DNA from: Fulvia fulva
Lineage: Eukaryota > Ascomycota > Dothideomycetes > Mycosphaerellales > Mycosphaerellaceae
Assembly: GCF_020509005.1 (NCBI RefSeq)
Contig: NC_063013.1
Location: forward strand, 2,108,001-2,172,000
Direction: 5' to 3'
Length of the DNA: 64,000 nucleotides
Made by a program: the position numbers and the translations under genes. Within the stretch, counting starts at the first letter, position 1; every line of letters starts with the position of its first letter. Shown here piece after piece: positions 40,433 to 50,316 of the stretch. The notes beneath the pieces were generated by a model. That model ran no database searches and was not told where the DNA came from. It saw nothing but the letters and a program-made list of their open reading frames with translations.

Positions 40433-43138
40433 AGCATCTTGGAAAGGTGAGAAAGCGGATTGGATATCTTTGGCGTTGCAGGAGGAGCACGCGGATGTGG
40501 ATGTGCCCAGTCTCTAGGGGCACCACCATCGGACACCACCCTCCGGATTCTTATCAAACTACCATCAATTCTGATCAATTTAAGGACATATTGCTTTCTT
40601 GAAACATACTGCCTGACCCTCCCTAACCCTCCTAACCTCCCTAACCACTAATCCTTACCCTCCTAACCCTTATCCCCTAACCTCCCTAACCGTACGGGTG
40701 TTGTAGAAAGCCTAGAGTTAGTGCATTGTCGAGCTCAAGTTGAAGCTCATCAATCCAGGTCGGATAACGCCCAATTCAGGGTCCAGTTCTCAGACTTGAG
40801 GAGATCTAGCGCAGTGGAGGGGGGATGTGAATCTCGCCCCGATTCAGGAGCCAGCTCCGCTGTGGATTTCGAACAACATAATCAATCGACCGACGTCAAC
40901 ACGCTCGAGACCTCAGTTTTCATCTGACACAATGCGGGCATTCCTACAATGCTACTCTGCCCTTAACCAAGCCGCATGTGCTAGCTTGGACATTGGAAAT
41001 CACGCAGAAGACTTGAGCTTGATCTTTGTAACGTCTGTATAAATACGGCAGGAGTCCTCTGGAGCTGGGAGGTGACTCGAAGACGATCGCAATCATGATC
41101 TGGTATGGGAGCATATATCAGGTCTTAGAGAGTACAAGTTTCAAAAAGATCCATCAGTCGCATGCAACAAGTAGAACCTGCTTGGCTGCCTTTACCCCTT
41201 TTTCTTGATGCAAGCCCCGAGGAATATGTCGCTCCGCTGAGGGAGAAGTCTGCAGCCAAAAGAACATGCTGCGTAGTGGTTGAAGGACACTGAACAGCTC
41301 ACTCGATGGCTGGTCTCGCCAAGAATACAACGACCAGAGGTGTGACGATATTGCATAGGTAAATTCACGCTGGGTTGACTAAGTCCGGCCACAGCAGGAA
41401 ACCCCAGAGCAGTTGCCCGGTTGCAATCGAAAGCATAAGAATGCTTGAAAGTTGCATCGTACAACAGGTGCTGCCCAACGCAAATCCAGCTCAATCAGAC
41501 GATCTCCGAATCGCTCGTCGAGGTCCGTCGCATGAGCCTCGACGGCGGCATGTCTAGCAGCCGCCTCACTCAGAAGAGCTCCGGTCAAAGCGGCATGGAT
41601 ATGATAGCTCGCTTGTATTGGTTGTCTGCACAGAGACTCGGGCTACGTGAACTCGCATCGTCGTTCTTATCCTGGGCACAAGCATCGCCGCGAAAGCCAT
41701 GGACCACAGCAGCCAAACCGACCAAGTGCATAGCCGAGTCTGTTCAGTCAGTTAAGATCGACATCGCACGCCGTATGGAACGCGGCAGAGGTAGTGTACA
41801 TTGATCCGATGAGGTCTGTGTAAGGCAGGCACGGGATCGTGCAGCTCTCAAACCGTGGCGTAGATCAAGTCAGGAAATGTTCCGACTCGTCAGGTCTCGA
41901 GAAGGCGCTTCTTGCGCTTCTTGCGTAACTGTCTCGGTAGTTGTGACTTGTGCGAGGCACTGTGCGACCGTGATATTATTGCAGTGCGACTGTCGATCAT
42001 CCGTGATCGCGGTGGCTGCTTGCAGTACATATTGATGTAATTTTGCACCTGTAAGGAGCTGCACTGCAGCAATGACGGGAGTCGACGCAAGGATCGAGAT
42101 CTTGCTATTCAAACGCAGGTTTCTGACACAAGTGTCGACGCGACGTGGTGATACATGGCACACCACCAAGAGTACTCGGCGATGGGAACTATCTCGTCGT
42201 CGCCACCGAGATGAGCAGAACGCTATTCCGGTGAACAGGTATATCTGATGTCGTTATGGCCACGCGGACAATTTTCGGAATGATTGTAGCTTGATGATGT
42301 CTTCAGGACCAGATAATCTAGCACATGGATGTTCCCTGGACATGTCAGCTCGGCAGCAGGCAATCCTCGTTGACCCAGTGATCTTCAGATGAGGTGGTCC
42401 TGGTCCGTTCCAGACTGGTGGACCGTGGGTGCGACGCTCGAAGTCAGTCCACGTTATAGATGGGCTCCGGCGGCACTTTTAGACGTGTTCGTTTCGTTGG
42501 GACAGCAGACGAGTCTCAAGTCGCGTCGCGAGGCCGGAACGTCGTGCTGAGGGAGGACAATTGTGGCAGCGCCATGACAGGAACGGCAATCGAGGTGGTC
42601 TTGCACACGACACAGAGAAGAGAACGACAGCAACAAGCTAGGGTGAAGAGCGTGCATGCATCGGTAAAGACTGTGGTCCAGTCGATGGAGGACGGTGGAA
42701 AGAGGTAAACTGCTCGTTGCGAAGACGCGTTTGCCAAGTGCACCATGTCGCTCGTTGATTCGCCAGCACCCTGGTCGCACTCACCTCGCACCAAAGCTTG
42801 ACCTCACCTTGCGCTGAGCGCCCTTTGCGCACGGCAGGATCGCCATCAACACCGAAGCGGCATCGTCCACGCCAGCAGACACCCACCTGGCACCTGGTGG
42901 TATCGCTTGCGCCAGTGAGCGTTTGCCACGCTGCTCTGGGTCGGCGGTAGTCTGCCATTGGAAGAGGCTTCTACGAGGCGCGCAGCCATCTGATTTGCTC
43001 GTCGATGAATGACAGGATGCGCATTGGGGAGGAACGGCGCAGTGTTTCACCTCTCTGAACAGCAGCTTGTGCCTGTCCTGTTCTCTTTCGCCGGCGAAGC
43101 CTCACGGTGAGAAAAGTACGAGAGTCTAGAGAGCGCAC
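40433..43138. other. 2.7-kb gene-poor region
   Basis: Apart from the telomere-like stretch at 40616-40690, I see only short domain-free frames on both strands. Confidence 0.45.
40616..40690 (+). repeat. Degenerate interstitial telomere-like repeat (CCCTAA-type)
   Basis: About ten units related to CCCTAAC/CCTCCTAAC in tandem over 75 bp, for example CCCTAACCCTCCTAACC. The fungal telomere unit is TTAGGG, so this strand is CCCTAA-like but imperfect. It lies between coding genes, not at a contig end. Confidence 0.65.
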
Positions 43139-45000
43139 ATGCCATCTGCTCCTTGCTGCGTGCTAATACGCTACCTACTCACCGTACTTGTGGAGCAACA
43201 TACTACTACTCTACGACTTGCCGCGCTACCTGCGCTTTATCCCTCCATCCTCTATACTTCGATTCCTCCCCCAAACTTCCTCTTTCTGCTTCTCCTGCTT
43301 GTGCTTTGCGTAACGACAGCTACTTTTCTCTCCTTAATCCACGGCGGCACGACTCCCTATAGCATTCATGAAACCTTAGCGACAAACCCAATGGGCGTCT
43401 TAGTACGCGAGGATGGACACTTCCGGAGCTGGCTGGCCGCTCTTTTATGCTGCTGTGCAGCTGTGAACGAAGATGAACATCCCCTTGAGAAAAAGAACAT
43501 CTCAAAACGTACGCCTTGATCCTGCAACGGCAGTTATTTTGGGATGTGGCACTGATTCAGTCTGCAGCTACCACCGCCCGAAACGCAATATGGAACGAGC
43601 AGCCAACGCCATTGCAACCCATGGGCAATCACCCAACGGCCGTCGCGATATCTCATAAAGGCATCGATACTGCCTTCAACGAGAATGACCGTGTTCGACC
43701 CATCGCTGAGCGGGCACCATCAATCCACACTCTGGACTTTGGAGAGGCATCGTTGGTCGGCAAGATGTCACTACACTCGCGTAAAAAGAGCTCTACCACT
43801 CTGCTGAGTCGGATGAGCATTGGTCGACCGACTGACTTCCGACGCATGGACTACACAGAGAAGCAACGACGTTCGCTTGTGCCACTTCAACTGGCCCCAG
43901 TATCTCTGCGAGACAGCATGCCAGAAGGGTTGGACACCATGGCACCACATGGCGATGCATCGCTATCTCTCGAGGCCCTGGTCGAGACTCCCACTCGTAG
44001 TTCCTACCGTGCGTCTCGAGGCTCGCCTTACCTCAGGTGTCAACAGCTTAGCTCGGCTGCTCTGTCATCAACTCCAACGATTGCGGTTTCGGAAGAAGGT
44101 CCAGCCATAGTGGAGTCTGTTACCGTGCCTCAACTTGCACGGCCTGTGCTCTCTACCCAGTCCTCGTCAAGCTCGATTCGATCGCTCAGACGTCAAGCTC
44201 TTGAGAGCAGAGGTTCCAACACTTCAGCGTTGCCTCGGCCGTCGTCCGAAATGATCCGATTGACGCGAAAGCGTTCCAGCCAGAAGAACTCTGCAGACAG
44301 TGCCGACCTTGATAAGGAGATCCTAGAGCTGAACACGATCATCGAAGAGCGTCGAGCGGAAGCTGGTCGGTCTCATAGCCCTGCGAATGCTCACGTGTCC
44401 GCAGTCGCTCCTATGATGCAGATCCGGGCTCGTTCAACCACGCTGACAGACATCGGGTCTGCATTCTCTCGCCCACTAATATCTGTTTCGACGACAATGG
44501 AGTCGAACGATCATCCCAGCCATGCGCTAGCCGAGACAATATCACCAGTGGTGCCAGTCAAGTCTAGGTTGTCGCAACCATTCATGTCGATGCCGGATCC
44601 AGCCGTTGTTGAGGAGAAGCCCACACGACAAATTCGTCGACCAAGCAGCAGGATGACCGGGTGGATATCCAGCCTTCTGTCATCGTCTGGCCACAACATC
44701 AAGGCCTCTAATGACGCAGAAGAGCCCTTCTACTCCTGCGGTCCACCAGTACGACAGCGCGGCGTTTCAGAAGCTTCGCAATGTACTACTGTGACCGAAC
44801 TGGACTCACCAGTCCTCACTGCTGCATCGTCACCCACACTTAAGGGACACTCACGATCTTACACGGGTGACTCAAGAATCACACCCATCAGCCCTGCGTC
44901 GACTGTGGACGAGAAGATGGAGGCGGATCTGAAAACTAAATCCGGCGAACAATGGCCGGTAATCATGGAACACCCAAACGAAGTTGGCCTGGCACTTTGA
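43139..45000 (+). CDS. Unrecognised membrane-anchored Ser-rich protein
   Basis: Probably two exons, 43139-43508 and 43568-45000, for 600 aa. The 59-nt intron (GTACGC ... TCTGCAG) is chosen because it restores the frame; a nearer CAG at 43560 does not. The N-terminal 125 residues contain a strong hydrophobic segment (FLFLLLLLVLCVTTATFLSL) and a Cys-rich patch (WLAALLCCCAAV). The remaining 475 residues are a Ser/Thr/Arg-rich, probably disordered cytosolic region with many RRxS/RxxS-like phosphosites (TRKRSSQKNS, RPSSRMTGW) and one acidic coiled stretch (DLDKEILELNTIIEERR). I recognise no domain. The second exon is a robust 477-codon frame; the exact start in the first exon is uncertain. Confidence 0.65.
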
Positions 45001-45459
45001 CATATACGTGCATAATAATGTCACATTAGATACCCATCGGCAGGTGACGCTGTCACACCTCGTACAACATTCGACTGTAACATAGCAGATGTGTAGAGCC
45101 GAATCATGATACAATTGGCGACCGATAATCACTATCCGCTGGGTACCTGCAGCACCATTGTACGTAAGGGACGAGGCTATCAGATCATCGAGACCAAGTG
45201 CATACCTGTGGCACTACCGGCGATGATGGAACCCACACGCTAGCACAGAATCTACTGAGCGCAGCACACGAATGACAGTGCACTGCCGTGAGATGATTGA
45301 CAACCAGGTCCTAGTGTCGTACCGTCACACATACTGTTTGAATCTTCGAACGACGGTATACATAAGAGACTCGCGACTCCCTCACTGAAAGCATAGTAAA
45401 CCACTAGTTAGCACCAGCCGACTACCTACCGCTACAAGGCCCGATCAAACCCCTACACA
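45001..45459. other. Intergenic region
   Basis: Promoter side of the ferritin-like gene; no other feature seen. Confidence 0.35.
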
Positions 45460-46469
45460 ATGCATCTCATCTGGCTACTCCTCCCCGCCTCAGCCTTCGC
45501 CGCTACCATCCGTCCACGACAATCCTCATCTCCCACCTTCAGCCTCTCCCCAGACGAGAAAGACACCATCGAGCTCCTCACCTACATCCGCCACATCACG
45601 CACAACCTCTTCCACACTGGCTGTGATGCATTCAACGAGGGTGACTGGGTCACCGCCGGCTTCTCCAACGCCTTGCCACCCAATATCTGCAGAATGGCAA
45701 ACCAGAGCGACGCTCACGTGGACAGCTTGAACGGAATCCTTACCAACAACGACGTACCCAGGATCGAGGCTTGTACCTACACTTTCGTCTACAGCGAGCC
45801 TACCAGTTACGTTAATCTGGCGAATGAAGTTTTGATGTGGAGCGTATCGGCCTATCTAGGAGCGCTGCCTGCGAGTCCTTCTCTTTCCGCCACGATAAAG
45901 TCTACTGACTAACCCTTCCGCAGTCCCTCGCCAGCAACCCACCCCTCCTCACCCTGATATCCTCCCAACTCACAATCCTCGCCCGCTACAATGGCTACCT
46001 CCGCGGCCAATACGGCGCCAAGCCCGCTCCTTCCCTCATCGACACACCCCTCCCTCCCGCCTGGTCCTACAACATCGCTCAGTCCTACATCAGAACCTGC
46101 GACAATGCTCTCGGCTACTCTGTCCTCCCCACCTTGAACGTATCTGATGTTCCCTGGAAAAACAATCAAGCCGATCCTTCCCCGCAGGAAATCACAATCA
46201 GTTACGATCCTGACACGTTCTGGGCGCCGCAGGAGGACGATGCGACGTTCTATTTGGCGTTGGTCAATCAGGGGTATGAGCCGGTTATGGTGGGCATCAA
46301 TGAGACGGGGAGAGAGGGGAGTGTGGTGATTGCGAGTGCGGTGATTCCGGTGGAGGAGAGTACTGGGGTGGTTTATGCGGCGTTGACGACGTTTCAAGGG
46401 GGTATGGATGTGGGAAATTTGACGGAGTTTGGAACGTTGGCGGGACCCGTCGAGATTGTCGTGAGTTGA
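45460..46469 (+). CDS. Secreted ferritin-like-domain protein (Rds1 type)
   Basis: Two exons, 45460-45870 and 45924-46469, for 318 aa. The signal peptide is MHLIWLLLPASAFA. The mature part has the helix pattern of the ferritin-like domain found in the fungal stress protein Rds1 and plant desiccation-related Pcc13-62: ELLTYIRHITHNLFHTGCDA, the GDWVTAGF loop, ANQSDAHVDSLNGIL, ACTYTF, VSAYLGALP, then LISSQLTILARYNGYLRGQY in exon 2. Keeping the conserved SAYLGA block forces the donor GCGAGT at 45871, a GC-AG intron of 53 nt. A GT donor at 45844 would also keep frame but deletes that block. Function is unknown; stress or development-linked expression is known for relatives. Confidence 0.75.
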
Positions 46470-46551
46470 GGTGAGGTGCGGTAAGAAATGGATGATCGTT
46501 GAGAAGGTGTTATATGTATGGACTGAGATGATAGGGTCTGTTATTCGTAAG

Positions 46552-47297
46552 CTACTTGAACTTATAGCTAGCCTGGTCAGCATCGCTGTCATAATCATCT
46601 GCCGGAATGCTAGAGATGGTCCTCTCCAGCTTGCTCATCGGACTCTTTCGTCTTGGTTCGTCACTCTTCGGTATAGTCGAGATGTGTTCAGATACCTGGG
46701 GACTCTTGTCTGCACCTGGTGGCGAAAGTTCGTCGCTCGGAATGCGCATGATCCCGACTTCCTCGAAGTCGGTCCCAGCAATTCCAGAATCCTGCTTCTG
46801 CACTTTAGCAGGCGTTGGTGCTGGCTGCTCCTCCTCACTGTCGTAATCATCGACCGGCACGCTTGAGATGTGACGCTTCAACTTTGGTGGCAGGTCATGT
46901 CCTGTCTCAGGCTCGTCTTCGTCGTCACTTTCTGAGATGGCGGTGATGTGCCTCTCGAGGGCTGGACTTGCTTTACGAGCAGAAGGTGATTCGTTGGAGT
47001 TCGTACGTGTCCGCATGAGGCCAAGTACTTCTGCGCCGGAGTCGCCGTCGTTCAAGTCTTGCTTTCCTGATTCGTTGGGTCCATCCGCAGAGTTGTGGGA
47101 TTCGCTCGATTCACCCTTCTAAGCAACAGGTCAGCATGAGCATTTTGATCATCCTTCATCCTACGACATACCTGCGAGCCATGATGAAATAGCTTCTGCT
47201 TCAGCTTAGCACGAAGTCCGCCAGACTTGTGCGTTTCATCAGGATCGTTGACAGTGTCGGCCTGAGTAACAGGAGGGCTCTGGTGAACTTGAGCCAT
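46552..47297 (-). CDS. Acidic protein with four degenerate HIS(S/T)IP repeats
   Basis: Two exons on the minus strand, 47172-47297 and 46552-47118, for 230 aa from the ATG at 47297; an in-frame extension to 47468 would add 57 residues. The intron is 53 bp. The C-terminal half contains four related units: LERHITAISESDDED, LKRHISSVPVDDYDSEE, VSEHISTIPKSDE and LERTISSIPADDYDSDAD. Each couples a basic/hydrophobic core to an acidic Asp/Ser run, as in casein-kinase-2-type phosphosites. A basic patch, GGLRAKLKQKLFHHGSQ, precedes the intron. No known domain is recognised, and the protein is probably disordered. It ends 83 bp from the ferritin-like gene, convergently. Confidence 0.7.
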
Positions 47298-48329
47298 TCC
47301 TGCGATGATGCTTGACTTACAGAGAAACCGTGAAACAGCGGCTGAGGGGGTATCAATGGCTCGGATGACTACTCGAGTCGCGTGCTTATGGAATTGTCGT
47401 TCAACATCCTGGCCAAGCATGACAAAGGCATCGCGACGGGCGCCGATTGGGTGTACGGCGTAAGACATGCATCCTACCCCTGGCGCTGGCGCTGGAGGAT
47501 TGGAAGAATGCTTGACCTCTTGGAACTTGGAGGTCAGAAAGAGGGGCAGGAATGATGATCGTCCTTCGATCGTGCCTTCTTTTCGCGATATAGATCTAGC
47601 GATATATATTCACGTGAGAGGCGCGTCGAGCGGCCTCCTCACGCTGCACATCACACATGACCCACAGACTTGCCAAGCGAGACGTGTAGTTCTATTGACA
47701 CGAACAGCTGGCACGGCGCCATGCCATGTCCCGGACGATGATCGAATCGCTCTTCTACGATGCATTGTATGGAGATGATGCCTTCGGCGTCACTCTTTTC
47801 AATGGCGGGAACAGCAGGAGTTTGTCACGCTCGTCGTACTGGCTGATAATGGAGGCTGCTCGGCGCTTTCGATCGGTTGACTCTGACGCTGGGAATGCTA
47901 CGCATGGAAAGGAAGCGCGAGGTGCTCGCCTCTCCTGGCTGCAGGCCTCGATCAGTCATCGAACTGATGACTGCTCCGTGTTCCTTTCGGTGCCGCAGTG
48001 TCCTTGGCAAGTACGTCCCTCTGCATCGACACCTGGAGCGCCCAAGGCAGTCATTACCCTCGGCAAGAAGAGTGAGAACGACACTTCCGTCATGACCGAT
48101 GACCGATGGTCATTGGTACATGTAGTCCTTGTAAACAACTTGGGCGCGACTTCATCTCGCGGCACAACCATTCGCCGAAGCCCGACTGAACAGCTTCAGG
48201 AGTCAGGACAACCACCAAGGACTGATGACAACGTATGTTGCCACTATGGCTATCATCTTCCATCCCTGAGAGCTACCAAAGAGGTGCACATCCGTGGACT
48301 GAAGAACGGCGACGTGCTGTGCACGAACG
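47298..48329. other. Intergenic region
   Basis: A 214-codon plus-strand frame at 47726-48370 overlaps the 3' end of the next gene in antisense. It has no domain and I do not support it. Nothing else is seen. Confidence 0.4.
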
Positions 48330-49730
48330 CTACCCAGCTGTCTTCCTATAGAAGAGGACACAAGGTCTAAAGTCCTTATAGTCCTCATCGGCCTTGCCAG
48401 GGTCATTCATCATGTCGATAAACCGCTTCTTGTTGCGGACCTCGATCACCCTACTGTCGTTCACGATGTTGATCCCACGACCATTCTTACGGCGAACTGT
48501 TGCTACATAGTGGCCACGCTCGATGGTCTGTCCCCTGTGCGAAACGACACCTTCAATCTTATACACGAGTCGAGCATCGCCCTCGACGTATTGCGATAGA
48601 TCCAGCTCCTCCGGGAAGGAAGTGACATGGTCCAATCTGTCCTCTACCCTGTACATCATTGTCTTGCCATCAACTATCGTCGGCACTGTGATCTCCTCGC
48701 CGGTTTTGTTGGTCTTGAATCCGAAGCGCCTGAACCGTATGACCAGAACGTCAGGACCGCTCGTTATGATGCGTCTCATAATTTGAGGAGGTCGATCACT
48801 ACTGCCGGGTGCAGAATCAGCACAAGCCGGATTCTCGCAGGTTCTTGGAACGTCCCATGTGGCCCACTCGTTGTCAATGTATTCCTCGAGCGGAAGTCCT
48901 GGCTTCGGCTTTGTGATTCCAACATCGATTCCGCGTTCTGTTACAGACGCGACATTGTCGTAGAATCTGAGGCAAGTATGGCATGTCCATACCTCTTTGG
49001 TCTGGATCTGGAACGTACTTGTAATCATAGGCGAATCTTTGTTGGTCGTATCTTTTCCACCATGCAACTGTTCGACGAAGCCAACCTCCCAGATATCGAA
49101 GGGGCAGCTCTGCATAGGTCGGTGGATGTCTTCGCCGATTCGCACATCCTCGGGGGATATGGCACGCCTAAGGGCAGCATCAAGATCTGCCCCTGGGTTC
49201 GCGAAGGCGTTGGCCGGAAACTGACTACGGCCCCAGTATCGTGTGGCAACGCTCTTCAGTGCGCACCGAACACAGCGCCTTGCTCCCAGTGTGCATTTCG
49301 GGTGCATGATAGCCAGGGCATTACAATATGCTGGCATGTGAAGGAGACACTGCAGCAGCGCGTTACGGTAACACCACGTTCCTTCGTTATATAGACCTTT
49401 GGAGGCTGCGTTTGCTGCGTCGACTGTCCACCCAGGAGTTGGCTGGCTGGCGGCTGGCTTCTTCTTTCTCCTCGCATAGGGATTCTTCTTCATAGGTTTC
49501 CTCGGTTTCTTGGATACACCTGACTGTCTTGGTCCAGAGGAGCTTGTAGATGTCTTCTTTCTTGCAGGCATCGGCTTCGCTACCACCACCGTACTGACGG
49601 CTTGTAGTAACTCACTTGCTGCATCTTCGCTAAGCTTCGAAAGAGCGACGTCCAGCGTTTCTCGACTGATGTTTGAGCAGATCTCCCGGAGTGTCGCATG
49701 CCTAGATGCTTCCGTCTTTGTCCGCGCCAT
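48330..49730 (-). CDS. USP-type deubiquitinase-like protein A
   Basis: Single exon, 466 aa. After a Lys/Arg/Pro-rich N-region (KKPRKPMKKNPYARRKKK), a ubiquitin-specific protease (C19) domain starts with the Cys box GLYNEGTWCYRNALLQCLL; the nucleophile is Cys-120. A zinc-finger-like pair is present (WTCHTC and CENPAC), then IMRRIITSGPDVLVIRFRRF, and the His box GVVSHRGQTIERGHYVATV with the catalytic His near residue 410. INIVNDSRV carries the third residue. All catalytic positions look intact, but the Cys box differs from the usual GLxNLGNTCYMN. It lies 586 bp from a paralogue on the same strand. The role is inferred as ubiquitin or ubiquitin-like cleavage; the target is unknown. Confidence 0.78.
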   Translation of the reverse strand: MARTKTEASRHATLREICSNISRETLDVALSKLSEDAASELLQAVSTVVVAKPMPARKKTSTSSSGPRQSGVSKKPRKPMKKNPYARRKKKPAASQPTPGWTVDAANAASKGLYNEGTWCYRNALLQCLLHMPAYCNALAIMHPKCTLGARRCVRCALKSVATRYWGRSQFPANAFANPGADLDAALRRAISPEDVRIGEDIHRPMQSCPFDIWEVGFVEQLHGGKDTTNKDSPMITSTFQIQTKEVWTCHTCLRFYDNVASVTERGIDVGITKPKPGLPLEEYIDNEWATWDVPRTCENPACADSAPGSSDRPPQIMRRIITSGPDVLVIRFRRFGFKTNKTGEEITVPTIVDGKTMMYRVEDRLDHVTSFPEELDLSQYVEGDARLVYKIEGVVSHRGQTIERGHYVATVRRKNGRGINIVNDSRVIEVRNKKRFIDMMNDPGKADEDYKDFRPCVLFYRKTAG

Positions 49731-50316
49731 GGCTGCTGCAAGGGCTCAAGTATGTCAACGTAGAGCGTGTGGTGATGTGGAACTTGTTCTCTGGCACGAT
49801 CACAACGTCACTACCACGACTTGATAAGCATACCGATGCTACTCAGTACACGCCGTGGACGACAAAGAGCAATGCGCGACGTTTGTCTGCCGGTAATGAA
49901 CGGTACTCAAGGCGACAAAGGCACAAGGACGACTGCAATCTTGCCAAAGCTCCATCGAATCATAAAAGCGTCTTTACGAACAAGATCAATGTCTGGCCTG
50001 GACCTACCTGTCACCTTTGTTCGTCGCGGGTCCCGAAGATACAATCACGCCGGAAATGGTTTCGTAAGTTGCGGACAAAGCGAGGAAATTGTTGATCGAG
50101 CCTGTCTGCCAACACGATGGTCAACGCTTTCAACTCGACCGCCCATTTTCACGTGGCTGTGACAGCGCAGAATTTTCCGCACGTCAGCGTTATGGCCAGC
50201 AATATGATGAGCTTGTTCTGAAGGGCATATGTAATTCATTAGCACACTATCCAGATGAATGTAGACAGAATGTAGAAGACATCAGCTTTAAGCAAATCAA
50301 TAAGCGCACCACTCCT
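49731..50316. other. Intergenic region between the two USP paralogues
   Basis: Promoter of paralogue A and 3' UTR of paralogue B. A plus-strand frame at 50089-50622 is antisense to paralogue B and not supported. Confidence 0.4.

Noticed and set aside
47726..48370. 214-codon plus-strand frame
   Set aside because: No recognisable domain, irregular composition, and an overlap with the 3' end of the USP-like gene.
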